A stretch of 64,000 nucleotides of DNA from GCA-2683825 sp965662355 (GCA_965662355.1 CBFIHP010000008.1:186001-250000); one strand, 5' to 3'; shown: positions 42,323-54,502, numbered from the stretch's first letter. Notes: a model not told the origin generated them from the sequence alone. Numbers and translations are program-made.

Positions 42323-43450
42323 TCAGGCAGCCCGCCGCGCATCCTCCGAGGCAACACTCCCGGGTTCGAGCACCCCTCCTGGAAAGAAGCGGCGAGCGAT
42401 GCGGCGCTCGAAGAACACGTGCAGGACGACCCCGATCCCGCATGTCATCGCTCCCAGTGCCAACACCCCAAAGGGCAGCACCGGCAACGCCATCATCTTG
42501 CGTAGAACCGGCGGCGTGAAAGCGTGCGCGAGATAGATGCCGGACGTTGCGCTCGCCAGCAAACGCACGAACGCCCCGGAGAAGATCCCACCGAACAGCC
42601 CTGGGCCCTCCCTCGCACCGAGCACGAGCACGGTGAACAGAAGCGGGACCTTGGTCGTGATGACGAAGGTCTCCCACAGGGCACGTTCCCCGCCATGTCG
42701 ATCGTACTGCAAGACCATGCCCCACACGATCCACGGCACCCCGGCAGCCAAGAGCCCAAGGCTCCAGCGACTTCCCGCGACCCTCGGTACTCCATGGCGC
42801 AGGATCAAGAGACTCGCGAGCGCTCCGGATCCCAGGGCATCGAGCGAGGTCACGCCGGCACAGCGCAAGACGACCGGAGGGCTCCCGGACGCCGCCAGCA
42901 CCATGCGGGTCGCGATCCCGAGTCCAATCAGCCCCGCCACCGCGGGCAAGAGGGCCGGGCGCGACAGGTACACCACGCTCGGAATCCAGAGCACGCAGAA
43001 CCAAAAGGCGATCGAGGGAGCCCACATATGGGCCAGGGTGCCGGTCAGCTCGCCCTTCATCGCGGCAAGGAAGTGATAGCTGAAGGTCCACAGCGCGAGA
43101 TGGGTCTCGTTCGTTGCTTCTGAGGCGAAGAAGATCGCGACGAGGAAGGCGAAGTAGATCGGCAGTGTCCTGGACGCGAGACGGGCGTAGATCGCCCGCA
43201 AGGCCTGTCCGGGCGAGCACCCCGCGGACACCAGGGCGTCGCGCGCCTGCACGGCGAACCACGTCGTCGAGAAGCCGACGAGGCCGAAGAGTAGCTCGGC
43301 TCCGTACGCCCCACGGAGCACGCCGTGGGTCAGGGTTGGGGGAAGCCAATGATGGGCGCAGACGATGGCCAAGCCGGCCACCCACAGGCCGGCCAGGTGA
43401 GAACATTGAAAATCCCCCCAGCCGATCCTACGTCGGGGTTGCTCATGCAT
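42323..43450 (-). CDS. divergent acyltransferase family 3-like membrane protein
   Basis: 375 residues, similar in length and topology to its convergent neighbour, with which it shares LAGLWVAGLAIVCAHHWLPP-TLTHGVLRG (compare HHWLPKNITRGIHWG), AELLFGLVGFSTTWF and a C-terminal GIYLAHAF. The conserved segment HFW-SLAVEEQFYLLWPW is changed to AHMWAPSIAFWFCVLWIPSV, losing both Glu residues and the Gln. The R-x-x-LDGLR motif at the N-terminus is also gone (CSHLAGLWV). It may be an inactive paralogue, a partner subunit or an enzyme with another mechanism. The two genes presumably arose by duplication and inversion. Confidence 0.75.
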   Translation of the reverse strand: MHEQPRRRIGWGDFQCSHLAGLWVAGLAIVCAHHWLPPTLTHGVLRGAYGAELLFGLVGFSTTWFAVQARDALVSAGCSPGQALRAIYARLASRTLPIYFAFLVAIFFASEATNETHLALWTFSYHFLAAMKGELTGTLAHMWAPSIAFWFCVLWIPSVVYLSRPALLPAVAGLIGLGIATRMVLAASGSPPVVLRCAGVTSLDALGSGALASLLILRHGVPRVAGSRWSLGLLAAGVPWIVWGMVLQYDRHGGERALWETFVITTKVPLLFTVLVLGAREGPGLFGGIFSGAFVRLLASATSGIYLAHAFTPPVLRKMMALPVLPFGVLALGAMTCGIGVVLHVFFERRIARRFFPGGVLEPGSVASEDARRAA

Positions 43451-43842
43451 CGTTCCCTAGATATCGGCTCTGGCGCAAGAAAGCCTGATTCCGAGCTGGA
43501 AAACACAAGTCACTCGCCGAGACAACCGCCTTCCGGGGTGGAAGTGGGTGTCTGCTCCACCCCAGTTAGCCCAGTCGAGACCAGTTAGCCCAGTCGAGAC
43601 CAGTTAGCCCAGTCGAAACCAGTTAGCCCAGTCGAGACCAAATAGCCCAGTCGAGACCAAATGCATACGCAGTATAGCCCACTATCACATCCCTAGGCAT
43701 TAGCGAGAATGATGTCCTCAAGGGAGGTGCGAGTCGGTATGCCCCTCCCAGCCACCACTAGGAAGTCCTTACGCGTTGTCTCGTCTCTCCATCCGCGTCG
43801 TCGCGTTTCCCTAAGATTGATCGACACAACCCCCGGTACACC
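43451..43842. other. 392-base divergent region before the multicopper oxidase gene
   Basis: No supported gene. It contains the five-copy 19-bp tandem repeat (43562-43656) and a moderately AT-rich stretch after it (43657-43710, with tatagc and actatcac). The oxidase start has no visible ribosome-binding site. It probably carries promoters for both flanking genes. Confidence 0.6.
43562..43656. repeat. 19-bp tandem repeat, five copies
   Basis: Unit ccagttagcccagtcgaga at 43562, 43581, 43600 (one change), 43619 and 43638 (ccaaat for ccagtt), followed by a partial ccaaat. Copies are head to tail with no spacers, so this is not CRISPR. The spacing is close to two helical turns, which would suit stacked binding of a regulator. 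Confidence 0.95.
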
Positions 43843-46665
<2,823 letters not shown>

Positions 46666-46688
46666 GACTAGGGTGTCCCCGACACAAC

Positions 46689-46730
46689 GACGAAAGTCAT
46701 TAGACGAAAGTCATAAGACGAAAGTCATTA
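46689..46730. repeat. 14-bp tandem repeat, three copies, abutting a start codon
   Basis: gacgaaagtcatta (46689-46702), gacgaaagtcataa (46703-46716) and gacgaaagtcatta (46717-46730). A decayed fourth copy, gatgaagatc, contains the ATG at 46732 of the SCO-cytochrome gene. The unit is not a multiple of three and lies directly in the translation-initiation region. Confidence 0.92.
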
Positions 46731-46731
46731 G

Positions 46732-47973
46732 ATGAAGATCTCTGGCGATACCATGCGAACGTCCCCCCTCTTCTCCCCGCTCATTGGCGCACTCCTCTGT
46801 GCTTTCCTCCTGCCGGTCGCGGCGCAGGAGGTGAACACCTCGGCCGGAGCTCGTTGGGGCGCCAACTACTTCCCTAACGTGCCTCTCACGACACATGAGG
46901 GGGAGGAGGTGCGCTTCTTCGACGACCTCATCAAGGACAAGGTCGTGGTGATCAATTTCATCTACACCACCTGCCCCGACGCCTGTCCGCTGGAAACGGC
47001 CCGCTTGCTGGAGGTGGCTGGCATCCTCGGGGATCGCGTGGGACGGGACGTGTTTCTGTACTCCATCTCGATCGATCCCGAGGTAGACACGCCCGAGGTT
47101 CTGGCTCAGTACGCAAAGAACTACCAGACCGGACCGGGTTGGACCTTCCTGACCGGCAAGGAAGAGGACGTAACGCGGCTGCGCGTCAAGCTGGGCCTCT
47201 ACATGGATGACATCCAGGCGGAGGACTCCAACGACCACAACCTCTCGTTGATCATCGGCAATCAGGCCACCGGACGCTGGATGAAGCGTTCTCCCTTCGA
47301 GAACGCCTATGTGCTCGCCAACCAAGTCGGCGACTGGCTGCACAACTGGAAGAGCGCTCGCGAGTCGGATCGCTCCTACGAGGACGCCCCCGAATTACGC
47401 GAGATCTCCAAGGGCGAGGGGCTCTTCCGCACGCGCTGCAGCGTCTGCCACACGATCGGCCCCGGCGACGGTATCTTCCGGGCCGGCCCGAACCTGCTCG
47501 GTGTCACGCAGAAACGCGAGGCTGAATGGCTCGATCGATGGCTGGCGGCACCCAGCGAGATGCTCGCCTCCGGTGATCCCACGGCCCTGGAGCTTTTCCG
47601 TGCTTACAACGAGGTGTCGATGCCCGATCTCAAGTTGAACAAGCTCGAGCGCAACTACCTCCTGGAGTACATCGCCACCGAATCCCGCAGGGTCGAGCAG
47701 ACCTTCAAGGCGGAAGCCATCGAGCCTCCGGTCAACGAAGACGCTCCCAGCTGCTGTCAGAAGAACGAAGGCCCTGTCATCGAGGATTCCGACGAGCCCG
47801 TCAGCGACGGTGTGGACGAAACCACGGGCGTGGAGGGTGTTCCTGGCGAATCCTCCGGGCAACCCACCTACCATGGTCGCAAAACCCTGGGCACGATGTC
47901 CTGGGTATCGATCGGGATTGGGTGCTTCCTGGGCTTTGCTACCTTGCTCATGAAGTTCCGCGGAATGCTCTAG
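46732..47973 (+). CDS. SCO1/SenC-cytochrome c fusion, membrane-anchored
   Basis: 413 residues; an ATG seven codons in (46753) is an alternative start. After the signal (LIGALLCAFLLPVAAQ) comes a SCO thioredoxin-fold domain with the copper-binding TTCPDACPLE (Cys81, Cys85) and NDHNLSLII (His169). A class I cytochrome c domain follows, with CSVCH at 236-240 and the axial Met in VSMPDL (297). The tail is acidic, contains a CC pair (SCCQKN) and ends in a transmembrane helix (MSWVSIGIGCFLGFATLLM). SCO proteins deliver copper or redox equivalents during assembly of copper enzymes. Next to the multicopper oxidase, it probably metallates it or couples it to electron flow; this is inferred. It lies 66 bases downstream of the oxidase. 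Confidence 0.93.
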   Translation: MKISGDTMRTSPLFSPLIGALLCAFLLPVAAQEVNTSAGARWGANYFPNVPLTTHEGEEVRFFDDLIKDKVVVINFIYTTCPDACPLETARLLEVAGILGDRVGRDVFLYSISIDPEVDTPEVLAQYAKNYQTGPGWTFLTGKEEDVTRLRVKLGLYMDDIQAEDSNDHNLSLIIGNQATGRWMKRSPFENAYVLANQVGDWLHNWKSARESDRSYEDAPELREISKGEGLFRTRCSVCHTIGPGDGIFRAGPNLLGVTQKREAEWLDRWLAAPSEMLASGDPTALELFRAYNEVSMPDLKLNKLERNYLLEYIATESRRVEQTFKAEAIEPPVNEDAPSCCQKNEGPVIEDSDEPVSDGVDETTGVEGVPGESSGQPTYHGRKTLGTMSWVSIGIGCFLGFATLLMKFRGML

Positions 47974-48604
47974 CCCTCCACGGACGCACGAGCTCCTGAC
48001 CCAGCGGAGGTGTCCGGATTGTCATTCCGAGCTTGGGCCTGCAAGCAAGCCGAGTGCTTGCAACGACCTACGTCGTCTCACGAGACTCCTGGTCAGGCCA
48101 TTGGACAGGAGGAAATTCTCTCGACCCTCTCTCTTGGTCTGCTTTTCCGGATCCGCGGGGGGCTGGAGCGCGATATGCGTCCCGCTATTGCCTTGGAAGA
48201 GAGCACCTGAAAGGAAGCGCACGCTGTTCGCGGCGCGCCCCAAAAAGAAAACCCCCCGCCGACCTAAGGGTGACGAGGGGATCCCATGGGGAGTAGCGCC
48301 ATGCTCAGTCGTTGCCCCTCTCCCGGTTGATGAAATAGCAGTAAGACCAAGGGTGAAGCGGGGAACACTGAGCCGCCACAGCAAACCTAACCCACTCGCG
48401 AGCTCGGGGGCGGACCCGTTGGTTTCGGGCTGGATCTGCAAGTCCCCTGCGTACGTGTGTCCGAGTTGGGAAGCAATAACCCCCCGGGGACACCCCGACA
48501 CTAAAACATCCTGGGTGTCGACCGGGCTTGTCTAGCTGAACCAGGCTAGGCAGCGCTCGAGGATCATCCGAGCGCTGCCAAGGGAATGGGGAGAGGCCGT
48601 TGAG
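47974..48604. other. 631-base gene-poor region between convergent genes
   Basis: Short open frames here resemble no protein I know and read as composition artefacts. Just past the SCO gene there is a run of small hairpins: gcaagca/tgcttgc (48041-48061), then acgac/gtcgt and gtct/agac. A purine-rich aggaggaaa lies near 48108 but no ATG follows at a suitable distance. The terminator hairpin at the right end is listed separately. It could hold a structured RNA or a decayed gene. Confidence 0.45.
48549..48579 (-). terminator. hairpin downstream of the large di-haem protein gene
   Basis: ggcagcgctcg (48549-48559) pairs perfectly with cgagcgctgcc (48569-48579) around a nine-base loop, 26 bases past the stop of the leftward gene at 48605. 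There is no T-run, so termination efficiency is uncertain. Confidence 0.6.
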
Positions 48605-51553
48605 CTAGAACGTGTGCGTGACTACGTTTGTTACTCCACAACTGGCAACGTCGATGGCCTGGAAATGTAACGTCGTGCCCGCAAAGGAATACGGCGGAGT
48701 TGCCTTGAAGTCCGAGTTGCCATCCGGCGTCATCGCTATGAAGATCACCCGAGGTTTGCTGAGTCCGGTTTGGATTCCATCAATGCAAGTCGATAGGCCG
48801 ATGACCGTGGATCCTGCGCTACGTGCTATTGCCAAGGCTACGAAGCCGCCGGGGGTTGCACCGCTAACAGAGACAGTGTTCTGGATACCGACCAATCCCG
48901 GCGTTATGGGCGAGAGCGCCAGGACAGGCGTCGGCGGCGGCGGCGGTACCGGTTCGCCTGTTACGGCGTCGAAGTGATCCAGACCGGGCTGACCTTCGAT
49001 GCTGGAAATGCCGAGGTAGTTCGGCAACGGTGTTGCCCTACCGGCCGCGCCGACAGCCTCTACATGGAGGAAGCGGGCGTCGCTGAGGAGCACATCTCGC
49101 CCGCCGGTGTTGTCGGGCGCGGTGCCATCCAGCGGAACGATGATTTCCGGATGGTCAAACGGAGCTCGCGCGTATTTAACCCGCTCGTCGGTCATGGCCA
49201 AGAGGAAATCGACCAGTGCTGCCTTGTCACTCTCTGTCAGGAAGGTCTCGAATTCGACATGCAAGTCCCGGATGAGAGGATCCCGTTCCGATTCGTTCGT
49301 GATGGGGAAGTCCCCGCCTCTTGCATAGAAATCAATGAGCTGACGCAGCGTGAGGATGCCGCCATTGTGCATGTAGGGGCCAGTCAGCTCGATGTTCTTG
49401 AGGCTCGGGACCTTGAAGCTACCTCGGCTTCCAATGCGGTTCGGATTCGGGAACGTGCCGGAAGGCAATAGTAGGAAAGGGGAAGGCGCGATCGTGTCGG
49501 GCAGGAAGACCGACGTGTTGATATTGGGGAAGACAGCACCCACCGGAAAGTCGTTGACAAACGGCGCCAGGTGTGCGGGAAGCGGGGGGAGGGGACTCAG
49601 GGGGTCCAGAAACACCCCAACAGGGAAACCGGCATTGTGCAGAGCCAGAGCCGGAATCGAGAGCGGATAGCCAAACCCGTCAAGCACACCGCGACCGAGG
49701 TCTTCATCGATGGGCCGAACGCCGATGTTATAGATGCCCTTGTCCATGAGGGCGATCCCCTGGGGCATGGCGATCCCGTCCAGGTCCTGGTTCATTGTGT
49801 CCATTTCCATTGCGACGGTAGCGTTCGAATTCAAAGCACTTTCCAGCAGGAAGCCCGACAGGAGCTTGTCCTCGCCGGTAACCAGGTCCGGCGGGAACGC
49901 TCCGTGGATGTTCGTGATGGAGTGCTCTGTGAGGTCAGGCCCGAAGTGACATATGTTGCAGCTTCCGCCCCGACCGAGTGGGTTCTTCCGGGAGAGGTTC
50001 GTGTTCTGGAAGATGTCGTACCCCAGCAGTTGGCGCTCGCTGAGACCCACGACCTGGACACCTGGCGTTGACGGATCGATGTCTTCTACTATTCCGAGGA
50101 ACTCATCGGGATTTGCGTCGTGGAAGCGGTCGAAGGGCGAATCGTCCGGCATGAGGATCTGCGTATACGCCTGAACCGACAGCCCGAAGAACAGGCTGAA
50201 GTTACCTTCCTTCTGTGTGTATTCGGACGTCGAGACTGCGTTCACGGGTGCGTTCACGATGTTCAGCCATTGACCATCGAAAGCATCTGCTGCATCGACA
50301 ATGGGTTGGAGGTGGGAGCTCGTGTTCGACCACAGATCCGTGTTGAAGGCCAGTTCGACCAGCTCGGCGTAGGAGATGTTGAGCCCCGGCATTCCAGGAG
50401 TCGTGTTCTGATTCGAAAGCGGACCCAGGACGCTATCGGTGGTGTCGACGAGTTGGTTCGCCAGGGGGACCACGTTCGACTGCAAGAGCTTCTTGCCGAT
50501 CTTGGCCCAGTTGCGTCCGTCAAACGACATCTCGAAGTTGCTCAAGGCAGGCCCAGTCGCGAGTGAAGCCATGCTCGAGAAGCGAATCAGTTGGCGTGTT
50601 GGCTCGAGCCCTGCAGTTCCATCGACAAAGATATGAGGGAAGGGATCGGAAGCGCCATGCGGACTGCCGCCGTTGAAATCATGTCGTCCGCGGCCATCCC
50701 AGAAGTTGTCGTAGTTGTGAGCGGCGCCGAACACGGTAGGAGTATTGCGAGCCTCGACCCTGCGGACGCCCTGAAAAGCGGGGCCGACGGGATCGGCTTC
50801 TTCGATTCCGATGTCGGGCTTGAGGACCGGCGGGTTGGTGCCGGCGATGAACGCATCGGCGCCCGGCGCCGGGATATCGTCGAACTTGCGCCACCTGACT
50901 CCCATTGAGGAAAGCACGTCGTTCGAATCGCTCACCACGTTTTCGGGGTTGAGCAGAGGCTCACCAGCGACATTAGGGTCTGCCAGCCTGTGGAAGGGAA
51001 AGTCCGCGGCGGTGACAGTCTCATTGGGACCGCGAATTTCGAGTTGGTCGTCTCCGGCAATGGTTCCGGGGTTTAGTTGGTTCTTGACCCGGTTGTCGGC
51101 CCCGGCGTGGAAGTGACATGACGCACATGCCTGAACACCATCGCTCCCTAGCTGCATGTCCCAGAACAGCGCTTTGCCGAGACGCACCGCTGCGATGCGA
51201 TCCGCGATGAAATCCGTCTCGTTCAGAGGAACTTCAAAGGCACGATTCGGCTCCCCCGCGACGAACGGCGCCGTACCCACGGCAGGAATCTCGTAGGAGA
51301 TTTCGGCTCCGTCCATGAGCAACGGCTGGTCCGTTAATGTGTTGATGTACAGTGAGTGAGTAGCGAGACCGGGTATTGGATCCAGCCCAGGGAAAAGCGT
51401 TCTTTCCTCTGGAAGTGCTTCCATCGGGTTCTTGAGGATGTGGATCATCTCCTCGTTCGATGGAATCGCCTTTAGTGACTGGGCGGAAGTTATGGATGAC
51501 ACGGCAGCCGCTGCAAACAGCAAGCGAGTAGCCCAGTAGAACGATGAACGCAT
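48605..51553 (-). CDS. very large exported di-haem cytochrome c peroxidase/MauG-like protein
   Basis: 982 residues from the ATG at 51553, preceded by gaggt six bases away. Signal peptide ends near SITSAQ. Two haem-attachment motifs are seen: CASCH (143-147) and CNICH (532-536). The conserved C-terminal block SLKNIELTGPYMHNGGILTL and FYARGGDFP is that of MauG/bacterial cytochrome c peroxidases. At nearly 1000 residues it is more than twice the usual length (~330-450), with long insertions. The last ~110 residues, after a poly-Pro linker (PVPPPPPTP), are an accessory domain ending in HFQAIDVASCGVTNVVTHTF, shared with the multicopper oxidase. Likely peroxidase or oxidative modification in the periplasm; the substrate is unknown. 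Codon use is less GC-rich than its neighbours. Confidence 0.9.
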   Translation of the reverse strand: MRSSFYWATRLLFAAAAVSSITSAQSLKAIPSNEEMIHILKNPMEALPEERTLFPGLDPIPGLATHSLYINTLTDQPLLMDGAEISYEIPAVGTAPFVAGEPNRAFEVPLNETDFIADRIAAVRLGKALFWDMQLGSDGVQACASCHFHAGADNRVKNQLNPGTIAGDDQLEIRGPNETVTAADFPFHRLADPNVAGEPLLNPENVVSDSNDVLSSMGVRWRKFDDIPAPGADAFIAGTNPPVLKPDIGIEEADPVGPAFQGVRRVEARNTPTVFGAAHNYDNFWDGRGRHDFNGGSPHGASDPFPHIFVDGTAGLEPTRQLIRFSSMASLATGPALSNFEMSFDGRNWAKIGKKLLQSNVVPLANQLVDTTDSVLGPLSNQNTTPGMPGLNISYAELVELAFNTDLWSNTSSHLQPIVDAADAFDGQWLNIVNAPVNAVSTSEYTQKEGNFSLFFGLSVQAYTQILMPDDSPFDRFHDANPDEFLGIVEDIDPSTPGVQVVGLSERQLLGYDIFQNTNLSRKNPLGRGGSCNICHFGPDLTEHSITNIHGAFPPDLVTGEDKLLSGFLLESALNSNATVAMEMDTMNQDLDGIAMPQGIALMDKGIYNIGVRPIDEDLGRGVLDGFGYPLSIPALALHNAGFPVGVFLDPLSPLPPLPAHLAPFVNDFPVGAVFPNINTSVFLPDTIAPSPFLLLPSGTFPNPNRIGSRGSFKVPSLKNIELTGPYMHNGGILTLRQLIDFYARGGDFPITNESERDPLIRDLHVEFETFLTESDKAALVDFLLAMTDERVKYARAPFDHPEIIVPLDGTAPDNTGGRDVLLSDARFLHVEAVGAAGRATPLPNYLGISSIEGQPGLDHFDAVTGEPVPPPPPTPVLALSPITPGLVGIQNTVSVSGATPGGFVALAIARSAGSTVIGLSTCIDGIQTGLSKPRVIFIAMTPDGNSDFKATPPYSFAGTTLHFQAIDVASCGVTNVVTHTF

Positions 51554-52237
51554 AATGACCTCTTTGATTCGTAGTACCCACAACTGGATGGGATAGAGCG
51601 AGCCTGATGTGAAGGCCTGCTCAGCTTAGTGGTACAGCTCAAACCTACTCTCCGGGCGCACTACGATATTGATGCAGCCTTGAATTTTCGAATGGGCCAA
51701 GTTCATTCAGATTGGGCGGTGAAAATATTTGGTGGTCATTGTCGAGTGATGAGAAAACTTCTCTGGAAGCAAGCATGAACTGGACGAGTCCTACATTTAA
51801 CATCACTCTGCCGGGTACCGGATCAGAGTAGTCCGAGGCTGGGTGAGCGCGGCGAAGACACGGCAACGTTGGCCGGTCTCGTTCAGGTTGGTGATGGTCC
51901 TCCGCCGCCGCCGCCGGGGACCCGCAAAATCGAATTCCTTGCACAACCACGTCGCGGGCTCTGCACCCGGGTTTCCGCCAGCGTGTAGAGCAGGAAACGT
52001 AACGACCGGCGTTGAGTGTTGTTTCGGTTTGAGAAACAGATTCCCTGCTTGCGGCGGACTGGGAAGTATTGCGTAGCCGAGTTTAGGCTTCGGGAACAGT
52101 TTGCTAGGGCGTTCAAATTCCAAGGCCCGCGCGCGTGAAAGGGGCAAGCCTTAGCCGAGTAGGGATCGATTGGCGATTACATTTTGGTGAGCAGTAAAAC
52201 CCTGGGAACTCCCCACCTTCCAAAAGTACCAAGACAA
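51554..52237. other. 684-base divergent region between the two di-haem protein genes
   Basis: No supported gene. The left third (about 51640-51830) is clearly AT-richer than the surroundings and probably holds the promoter of the leftward gene. A GC triplet run (ccgccgccgccg near 51902) lies in the middle. Short open frames on both strands overlap each other and have no recognisable sequence. I see no repeat or hairpin of note. Confidence 0.5.
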
Positions 52238-54472
52238 ATGGCCTCACCTCACAACCGACTCCACGAGTCCACCTCCCGCACCTGGCTAGTGCGTGGCTTG
52301 GCTCCGCTCGCACTTGCAGGAGCCTCGCTCGCACAAGCCCCCGAAACTGATTCCCCCAGCCTCAAATCCCTCGAAGTCCAACAGCCCCCTAATCTGGCCG
52401 AATTCGTGACGGACAACGAAGCAGCCATTCGCCTCGGGAAGGCACTCTTTTGGGACATCCAGGCGGGCAGCGATGGCCTTACCGCCTGCGCGTCCTGCCA
52501 TTACCACAGCGGCGCGGATAACCGCAGGTCCAACATGATCAACCCCGGCCCGAATAAAGTTTTCGACGTCGCGGCACCGAATCAAGTTCTCATCGGGGAC
52601 GACTTCCCGTTTGTGAAGTTCGCCGACCCCGAAACCGGGACAACCCTGCTCTCCAGCATGGACGACATCCGTGGATCGCAGGGCGTCGTCAGCCGAACCT
52701 TTGACGGCATCAACCCCGCTAGCACCGTGGACGATGCGACCGATCGTCTCGACCGCACCTTTAATGTAGGTGGCATCAACACGATTCAGGTCACGGGACG
52801 CGATGCGCCTACCGTCATGGGCGCTGCGTTCTTCGATCGCCTCTTCTGGGATGGGCGGGCGCAGAGCCAGTTCAACGGCGCAAACATATGGGGTGGTCTA
52901 GACAACACCGCCCAAGTTCTCGAAATGCTCGCGGACGGCGGCCTGGGCCAGACATCGATCATCCTCGAGAACTCGGCCTTGGCCTCGCAGGCCGTCGGGC
53001 CGCCCCTGAGCCACGCCGAGATGTCATGGGGCGGGCGCAGCTTCGCCAACCTCGGTGCCAAGCTTATCGGTCGTCAGCCATTGGCGGGGCAGTTCGTTGA
53101 TCCAACGGACCCCGTACTCGGCTCCATGGCGAACCTGGTGGGTAACGGCCTCGATCCAGCCTTGAGCTACTCGACCATGATCCAAGCAGCGTTCGCCCCC
53201 CGTTGGTGGGGCTCCGCCCAGCTGACCGCGGACCGTTTCACTCAGATGGAAGCGAACTTCTCCCTCTTCTGGGGCCTTGCGATCCAGATGTACGAGCAGA
53301 CCCTGATTCCGGATGACGCCCCCTACGATCGGTTCGTCGAAGGTGATCTGACGGCTCTTAGCTTCGCCGCCCAACGCGGTCGGGGGATCTTCAACGGCAA
53401 AGGCAATTGCAGCGATTGCCATGCCACGCCCATGTTCGCGGGTAGCATCGATGGGGATGTGCTCACGGCTTCAGGTATCGAGAACGAAGGCCCCCTCGAG
53501 CGCATGCTCATGGCCAGCTGGGCCTCCGGTGCGCTCACCCTGTCGACGAATGCCGGCGAGGGCGAGCTTCCGCTGAACTTTGGACCCTCGCGCAAGATCC
53601 TCGCCGTCCTCGACCCGCAAAGGAACCTCGTGGCCTGGCGACGTCTGCCGCGGGTCATTGCCTGCGGTCCGCCCACCTCGCGCAGCCTGGCTCTCAACGT
53701 GAACACTGCCATCGCCGATCCGGCCACCGGGTTCGAGGCCCGCGTCACCGTCGCCACCGATGGCGCATGTAACATGAGCGTTCGTCTTGACATCAGCTGG
53801 AACGAGCTAGGCCCGCCTGGTGCTGATCTTCTCGTCACCTTCGCCGGGGCGGAGAATCTGTTTCGACTTACCGTGCCCGCTCCCACGAAGAATGCGGTGT
53901 ACGACGACGGTTTCTACAACATCGGCGTCACTCCGACCCACGAGGATCTCGGCATCGGCGGCAACGGCTCCTTTGGCCCGCTCTCCTTCACGCGGCGTCA
54001 TCTCGGTGGCGAATTATTCGACACGGGTATCGGGCCGATCCTCCCTGGCGAGCGCGTTGCGGTCGATGGTTCCTTCAAAGCCCAGACGCTGCGCAACATC
54101 GAGCTGACCGGCCCCTACATGCACAACGGCAGCATGAAATCGCTGGAAGAGGTCGTCGAGTTCTATGCTCGCAAGGCCAACTTCGCTGTCCAGAACGGCC
54201 GTGACCTGGCCACCGACATCAAGGGATTCGGGCTCTTTGGCACGGACAAAGCCGACCTGGTCGCATTCCTTGAGTCTCTCACGGACGAACGCGTACGACT
54301 GCGCAGTGACGTCTTCAGTCACCCGGAACTCCCACTCAAGCGGGGGTCCTTGGGCGACGAACTCAGCGTCACCGACGACGGTTCGGGCAACGCCATTCCC
54401 GATCTCGACATCATCGGCGCCACGGGTGCGGCTGGTGGCCCGGCCATCAGCGCCTTCGATGACAGCTTGTAA
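52238..54472 (+). CDS. large exported di-haem cytochrome c peroxidase/MauG-like protein
   Basis: 744 residues from the ATG at 52238; an upstream GTG (52184) is less likely and no ribosome site is clear for either. Signal peptide ends near AGASLAQA. Haem motifs are CASCH (84-88, in GLTACASCHYHSGADN) and CSDCH (391-395). The block TLRNIELTGPYMHNGSMKSL and FYARKANF is the MauG-type signature. It resembles its divergent neighbour around both haem sites and the LGKALFWD segment but lacks the C-terminal accessory module. Instead an insertion of ~120 residues with two Cys lies between the second haem motif and the YNIGVTP segment. Probable periplasmic peroxidase. Followed by a clear terminator. Confidence 0.9.
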   Translation: MASPHNRLHESTSRTWLVRGLAPLALAGASLAQAPETDSPSLKSLEVQQPPNLAEFVTDNEAAIRLGKALFWDIQAGSDGLTACASCHYHSGADNRRSNMINPGPNKVFDVAAPNQVLIGDDFPFVKFADPETGTTLLSSMDDIRGSQGVVSRTFDGINPASTVDDATDRLDRTFNVGGINTIQVTGRDAPTVMGAAFFDRLFWDGRAQSQFNGANIWGGLDNTAQVLEMLADGGLGQTSIILENSALASQAVGPPLSHAEMSWGGRSFANLGAKLIGRQPLAGQFVDPTDPVLGSMANLVGNGLDPALSYSTMIQAAFAPRWWGSAQLTADRFTQMEANFSLFWGLAIQMYEQTLIPDDAPYDRFVEGDLTALSFAAQRGRGIFNGKGNCSDCHATPMFAGSIDGDVLTASGIENEGPLERMLMASWASGALTLSTNAGEGELPLNFGPSRKILAVLDPQRNLVAWRRLPRVIACGPPTSRSLALNVNTAIADPATGFEARVTVATDGACNMSVRLDISWNELGPPGADLLVTFAGAENLFRLTVPAPTKNAVYDDGFYNIGVTPTHEDLGIGGNGSFGPLSFTRRHLGGELFDTGIGPILPGERVAVDGSFKAQTLRNIELTGPYMHNGSMKSLEEVVEFYARKANFAVQNGRDLATDIKGFGLFGTDKADLVAFLESLTDERVRLRSDVFSHPELPLKRGSLGDELSVTDDGSGNAIPDLDIIGATGAAGGPAISAFDDSL

Positions 54473-54502
54473 GAACTGATCTGGCTTTCTTTTGCTTTGG
54501 AA

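Noticed and set aside
41069..42505. 478-codon plus-strand frame
   Set aside because: Shadow of the acyltransferase gene; its Arg/Pro-rich product shows no membrane pattern or family motif.
43562..43656. CRISPR array
   Set aside because: Units are directly joined with no unique spacers and no cas genes are present.
48022..48535. Overlapping open frames of about 150 codons on both strands
   Set aside because: Mutually overlapping, no start signals, skewed composition, no similarity to any family I know.
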